From Blastocystis sp. Blastoise (lineage: Eukaryota > Sar > Bigyra > Opalinata > Blastocystidae), in the NCBI GenBank assembly GCA_039096225.1, contig JBBPEB010000032.1:903501-967500 (forward strand): a stretch of 64,000 nt of DNA, read 5' to 3'. Numbering within the stretch: position 1 is the first letter of the stretch; the number at the start of each line of letters is the position of its first letter. The position numbers and the translations under genes were made by a program. The notes under the pieces were generated by a model. That model saw nothing but the letters and a program-made list of their open reading frames with translations, was not told the origin of the DNA and did not search any database. This document shows positions 58,780 through 64,000 of the stretch, in pieces.

Positions 58780-61700
58780 ATATAGATGAGAAATGAGTTG
58801 GTATTCGTGATTATAATATTCATTATACAGATAATTTTATTACAAAACAACCTTCAAATTATCAAAAGTATATATATATTTATTATTATTATATTTTTTT
58901 ATATAGATATATATATTCAAATTTATATTCAAAAGAAGATAGAGTAGAAACAGTATGTGATAAAGTGAATGATTATGCTGATAATAATATTCGGGCTTTT
59001 GTTGCTATTTCTCGTATATATATATATATAATTAATGAATATAATTCTATATAGCTATAATATATACAATGAGTACCTATTATGATTATACTGCTGCAGG
59101 AGATGGATGTTGTTTCGTAGAGGATATTACTGATGATTTCCATAATAATGAAGTGATTTCTCGATTATGTTGTTTAGATCCCCAAGGGAATACTGACTTT
59201 CAGAAATGGGGAAGTTCTAAAGAAACTGGATTTGTGGAATCAGAACTCAATGATTATTATCTTCCTGTGTATATATATATTATATTTTTTTTTATTCTTC
59301 TTTTTATAGTGCATCTATGAAATCTACATATTCTACATTCAATACATGGTTTACAGAAAGTAATAATTCTTATTCTTTCTCTTTTCCTCTTATTGGTATT
59401 ATTGGTACCAAAAACCTTCTTACACTTAATTAGTATGTATATATATTATTATTATTATATTTTAGTTTATTATTCTATTAATTATCAATCTATAGATTGA
59501 ATCTATTTTGTTACCTGATGTATCATTTCTTTTCGTCATTTATTCTTACAATATACATTCGAAATAACAACTTACTTATTACTGTAAGAATAAAAAGTAT
59601 ATTATTTATATTATATATATATATATGGTATTTATATAATAACATATTTTTTATCTCTGTTTCTGATAAATATAATTCACTTATATATATTAATGATAAT
59701 AGGTTTTATATAAATATTTATTTATAGTTTCGATGTACATCCAGATATATAGAAGATTCTAGATATCTCATCACGTGATCACCTCGTGACTCCCTCAATC
59801 CCCCTTTAACGGATACTATTCTCGGTATGTACCTCAAGTTATATGTTGAGGTATATAGAGATAAACTACATTATTATTAATATTATTACTCTTTATATAA
59901 ATCTATAGAGGCTTCTTTATATGAATATATGAATCTATTACAATCATTATGGGCAGATATCGACTTTGGAAAAGATGTATATATATATATTATGTTATTA
60001 CTGTTATTACATATATAGTTTGAATACTTATTTTCTATGTATAAATTAAGCATATATATATATATATATAGTTACTCTCTTTCTTCACTTGAAACTATTT
60101 GTAATGAAAGGTGTATACATATATATATATTATGGTGTATTTATTATTATTATATATATAGTTATTAGAATTTTTTACCAAGTGATTTTCCCTCGCCAAA
60201 TTGATGTTGATGAATATATTAATACACTGAAATTTGCTGAAAAATGAAAAATGTAATTATATTAGTTTTTATTATGATTTATTTATATATATATATATAG
60301 TTATCAAGATCCTTATGATTATCAAAAATTATATATTAATATATATATATATATTGATGAGATCAAATATTAAAAATAAAATTGATGTATATAATAATAA
60401 TTATTATTATATATATATATATATAGGGAATTACTAATTTAACTACATTATTTCATGATCTTCAAACGATAAAGAAATCTGCTATTTATAAATCACTTGT
60501 TCAATACATACGAGACAGAGTATATAACTATATATATCTATATATTACTTATATATATTACTTATTATATATAGGATATATTAGATGTATTATTCCAACA
60601 GTGTTTAAATACACAAACATTACGATTGTCTCTCTCTCTCTTCTTCAACATATATGTACTGTTATCCTTGTATTTACTTATTATTATTATATTCTTTATT
60701 ATTATTATATATATACATATTCTTATTCATATATATATAGTTAACAAATAAGAATATTGATATATTTTATGAAGCTGTTCATAATAACCGTATATATGAA
60801 TTCATTCAAGCAACTACCATTATATGTCAACTCCTCCCTCTCTTCCCTAATCAACGTATATATATAGTATTATTATTATACTTATTATTATATATAGAAC
60901 ATGAATATTTACAAAATTTATTATTAAATACAAGTGTTGATATATGTACAGAACAAGTATATATATATATTTATATTTATATTATATATAGAGTATTAAA
61001 GTATTAAGTAAATTGTTAGTATTATATATAAATGACATCCCTGAATCACAACCTATTCCTGATTCTATTCGAAATTCTATTGTATATATTATGTATTATA
61101 ATAACATTCTTATTATTATTATAGAAAACAGTTGGTGAATATATTTTCCGTTAAGGATGCATTTGTACTCCCGAATCAAATGAAGAAAAGCACGTGATAT
61201 TCTCATTGATTCCACTTTATAAATCAGATAGCTTTGTATATATATATATATATATATATTATTATTATTATTATATATTATCATAGACTTCTTAACAACA
61301 TGGTTTAAGAATGCAATATATTTAAATGATGGTTATAAATCATTCTTCAATTTATTATATACTTTTGAACCTTCTCTGAAATCCATTTCAGTTATATACC
61401 TTACTATCTCGTTTCTTACTATAATATTATATCATATTATTATATATAATACAAAGAAGAGAAATAATATTAGTAAGTCTATATATATATAAATATGAAT
61501 CGAATTATATTCCTCAAGATATTATGTATACATTATTAGCAAGAACAGAAGAAATTATTCAAATAACTCGTTGTCCTTCTTCTTATATACCTCCTCAATT
61601 ACATACATTAAAGAAGATAAATAGTCATTCTATTTCCTTTAATATGAGTCATAATAGTTTAGAAGAAGTATATAGTCCTCCTTTTCCTCCTCCTCCTACT

Positions 61701-62131
61701 ACTACTAATTATTTCATAGGTGCATATAAAGATACAGGAAATGATTTGATGGATGATGATGATATGGAAGTACCTGAAGAAGAAGAAATAGGATTAATGA
61801 ATACATATGAAGAGAAAGAAAGAGGAGAAGGAGAAGAAAAACCTATTGGTGAACTGATTTATGAATTGAGTTATATACTGAATACTGTTGAAATTGAAGG
61901 TGAGAAGAAATAGGAAAGAAAAAAGAAAAAGAAATGATAGATATGTTTAGGTATATAGGAAAAAGAGAAGAAAATGAATATTGTATGTTTTATATTTATT
62001 ATATTTATTACATTTATTATGGTTTTATTATGTATAATATATAGCTATTGGTGTTCAATATGCATATTCTCTTCTTCGTAATCGACTGAAAACCGCGAGT
62101 AAAGAAGAAAAATATGATGTGAATATGATTT

Positions 62132-62217
<86 letters not shown>

Positions 62218-62381
62218 CAATCTATAGATATGTGAATCTTTCTTCATCTACTTATATGATCTTCTTATTAAATATTTTATTAGATATACTTAATTATTCC
62301 CGTGGTTATATACTACTTTCCTATTATCTTCTCCTTCATCATCCCTCCTTACAGTGGCTTGTTGTCTTTATAAATCAATAA
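58780..62381 (+). CDS. Unrecognised many-exon gene, helical protein
   Basis: Low-confidence model. A series of short protein-like exons is separated by GTATAT...TATATAG introns: RDYNIHYTDNFITKQPSNY, SKEDRVETVCDKVNDYAD, MSTYYDYTAAGDGCC with CLDPQGNTDFQKWG and SELNDYYLP, a Thr-Trp segment (YSTFNTWFTES), LTTLFHDLQTIKKSAIYKSL, DILDVLFQQCLNTQTL, NIDIFYEAVHNNRIYEFIQ, SIKVLSKLLVLYINDIPESQ, FKNAIYLNDGYKSFFNLLYT. A better-defined 3' part reads MYTLLARTEEIIQITR, a Pro/acidic stretch, EEKPIGELIYELSYILNTVE, then (after a GTGAG...TATAG intron) AIGVQYAYSLLRNRLKTASK and NLSSSTYMIFLLNILLDILN to a stop at 62381. The Leu/Ile-rich helices suggest an armadillo/HEAT-type protein, or the C-terminal part of a very large enzyme. 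I could not fix all junctions, and at least one exon (61130-61240) has a stop in the best frame, so part may be decayed or two genes may be merged. Confidence 0.35.
62134..62215. repeat. (TA)n then (TTA)n microsatellite in an intron
   Basis: About 48 bp of TA dinucleotide followed by ATT trinucleotide, inside an intron of the unrecognised gene. Confidence 0.9.
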
Positions 62382-63650
62382 TCGCGGGAAATACTTACTC
62401 TCAAGAATATTTTAATTATGTATATATATATTCACTTTATATAACTTTTGATGTAGCATATTATATATTATTTACTATTTTATATTTGTTATTAATTATA
62501 TAATATATATATATATAGATAGATATTAGACATACTACAAACAAGGCTTATTATATACTTATGAACTACAGATACATCAATATATATACTGCTACATACC
62601 TCCTATAATACCAGCGTTTTATATCCCTCATTGAGAGCCATAATTATCAAAACATTATTATATGTCTTGTATATATATATATATACTATTATACTTATTA
62701 TATTTAATATTTTTATTTTATTATTATATATGTTATATAGACTGATAGATAATGCGCTTTGTATATTGTAGATGATGAAAAATCTCATATATATATATAT
62801 ACTAAATTATAGATATTTTTATAATTAATTTATATAGGATAAAGAAAGAGTCATATACATATATATATTTTTATTGTCTATTAACTTTTATATATGTCTT
62901 CTATTATGTTATATTTAATTATATATTATTCATTTTGTTTTGTAAATATTATAGAATGAGATTATTGTAAAGAATTCTTTTCGAATAAAGTAAAATGGAA
63001 TACGTATTAATCCTGTTTATATTTTTATTAGATTTTATTATTTTATGCTGATAACAACTTGCAAACCTTCTCAATTCATTCACTTACTTGTAATATCAAC
63101 AATCCATTAAAATAAAATATATTATAATAAAAATGTTTGTAAAATGTGAATAATGAGGTTATAAACAACTATGTCAAATATATATTTTTATTCTCTATGG
63201 CATTTATATTATGAATCAAATACTATTATATATATATTACTCACAAATATTTTAAATTGAAATTACATTCTGTTAAAAATAACATTTTTTTGTTCTTTTA
63301 AGTCTAGAAACATGTTGTAATGAAGTAATCTAGCTTAATACATATAAAATACATTTATAACTCAATTTAGCATTCAAATAGACGTTTTAGTAGAAAAAAG
63401 GAGAATTTTAGAGAATTGATAACCCCTGGAAATAAAGAAATTTATAGAGACTTTTATTATAGAAAAAAAAGATTTTCTGTATTTTTAGGGCCATGTATGT
63501 ATTTTTAAAATAAATTCTAAAAAATTTCATATTTATTTTTATTTTTAATTGATTCGCAACTATTTTATATAGTTTTTAAAATGTATACTATATAATTTAT
63601 TTATTTTATATCATATAGGCTTACGGGTCCGTCGAAATAGCTTCAAATAG
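62382..63650. other. AT-rich region, mostly without genes
   Basis: No convincing gene. CCCCTGG at 63423-63429 (TTTCCAGGGGTT on the minus strand) resembles the element before the two ribosomal-protein genes, but in the opposite orientation to the exon-like blocks that follow. Confidence 0.45.
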
Positions 63651-63699
63651 GTCCTGATTCCTCTTCATATTTTAAAGTTAACTCATGAGTTGTGTGGTT

Positions 63700-63938
63700 T
63701 AGGTGATCCGAAATCCGGTGCTATAAAAGGTATATATTTTTACATTGTTGTAGTTTTTTATTAATATTATCTTCTATAGGTTCAGATGTTGTAGGAGGTC
63801 TCGCTAGTCGACAACTTCATGGTTCTAAAGGTATTTAATTATATTAATATTTTTTGAAATTAACTATTTTTTATTTTTATATAGGTTCTAGGTTTTCTCA
63901 GTGGTTCCGATTGGTCAACAATTTCTTGGTGGTTGAAG
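63700..63938 (+). other. Possible short exons of a gene cut by the window edge
   Basis: Three blocks of higher GC are each flanked by AG before and GTAT after: GTGATCCG...TAAAAG (about 63703-63729, 27 nt), GTTCAGATG...TCTAAAG (63781-63831, 51 nt) and GTTCTAGG...GTTGAAG (63885-63938, 54 nt). All are multiples of three and so could be joined in one phase, giving blocks such as GSDVVGGLASRQLHGSK. The family is not recognised and the 5' part could not be fixed; the gene runs off the right end. Confidence 0.3.
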
Positions 63939-64000
63939 GTATATTATTATATTATATATATTTGTTTACATCTATTTTTATAGTTGTGGTTTTTCTTCAT

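Noticed and set aside
59069-59320. Deubiquitinase or PP4/PP6 regulatory subunit identity for the 58.8-62.4 kb gene
   Set aside because: Individual exons vaguely recall helical-repeat proteins, but no catalytic or diagnostic motif could be placed.
1-64000. tRNA genes, rRNA, CRISPR arrays, bacterial-type operons
   Set aside because: I looked for B-box-like GGTTCGAATCC sequences and rRNA core sequences by eye and saw none; repeats present are microsatellites or minisatellites without spacer structure.

Overview
The window is a piece of nuclear genome from a eukaryote, probably a unicellular one. It is very AT-rich, nearly every gene is split by short introns that mostly begin GTATAT/GTATG and end TATATAG, and only TAA/TAG/TGA act as stops. 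The organism has mitochondria (a TIM23-type translocase and a glutamate/aspartate-type carrier), an SND/PHO88 protein, a divergent PP1-like phosphatase, an APC4-like subunit and CENP-S. LARGE-like (GT49) and GT31 glycosyltransferases and a large discoidin-like surface protein point to a protist with an elaborate cell surface. I cannot name the lineage from sequence alone. Gene models below were built by hand, joining exons by splice sites and family similarity; coordinates run from the start codon to the stop codon and include introns.

Layout. 0.3-3 kb: ribosomal protein eS17 and a PP1-like phosphatase, both minus strand. 4-11 kb: an Arf-like GTPase, an MFS-type membrane protein and an ankyrin+TPR protein, plus strand. 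11.6-14.5 kb: a mitochondrial carrier (+) and phosphomannomutase (-). 15-21 kb: a coiled-coil/Ser-rich protein and a Lys/Glu-rich protein, minus strand. 21.6-25 kb: TIM23 and a PHO88-ankyrin fusion, plus strand. 25.5-31.5 kb: RRP9 (-) and an ASCC2-like CUE protein (+). 32.6-39.9 kb: one large type I surface protein gene (-) interrupted in a coding exon by an intact Tc1/mariner element. 40.4-50 kb: APC4-like, GT31 and GT49 genes, minus strand. 51.4-57.8 kb: two tandem dual-specificity phosphatases (+), CENP-S (-), uS7 (+) and ribulose-5-phosphate 3-epimerase (+). 58-64 kb: a poorly recognised many-exon gene and a partial set of very short exons at the right edge.

The most notable observations are: (1) the two ribosomal-protein genes contain introns whose protein-dictated 3' ends are not AG (TTG, TAA, AAT), while introns in the other genes examined are GT-AG; (2) the Tc1 element carries a four-unit heat-shock element inside a 28-bp palindrome upstream of its transposase, has perfect terminal repeats, and its removal with one TA restores the host reading frame; (3) a 5-nt microexon in the epimerase gene; (4) a PHO88 domain fused to ankyrin repeats; (5) an 11-bp sequence shared by the two ribosomal-protein promoters.
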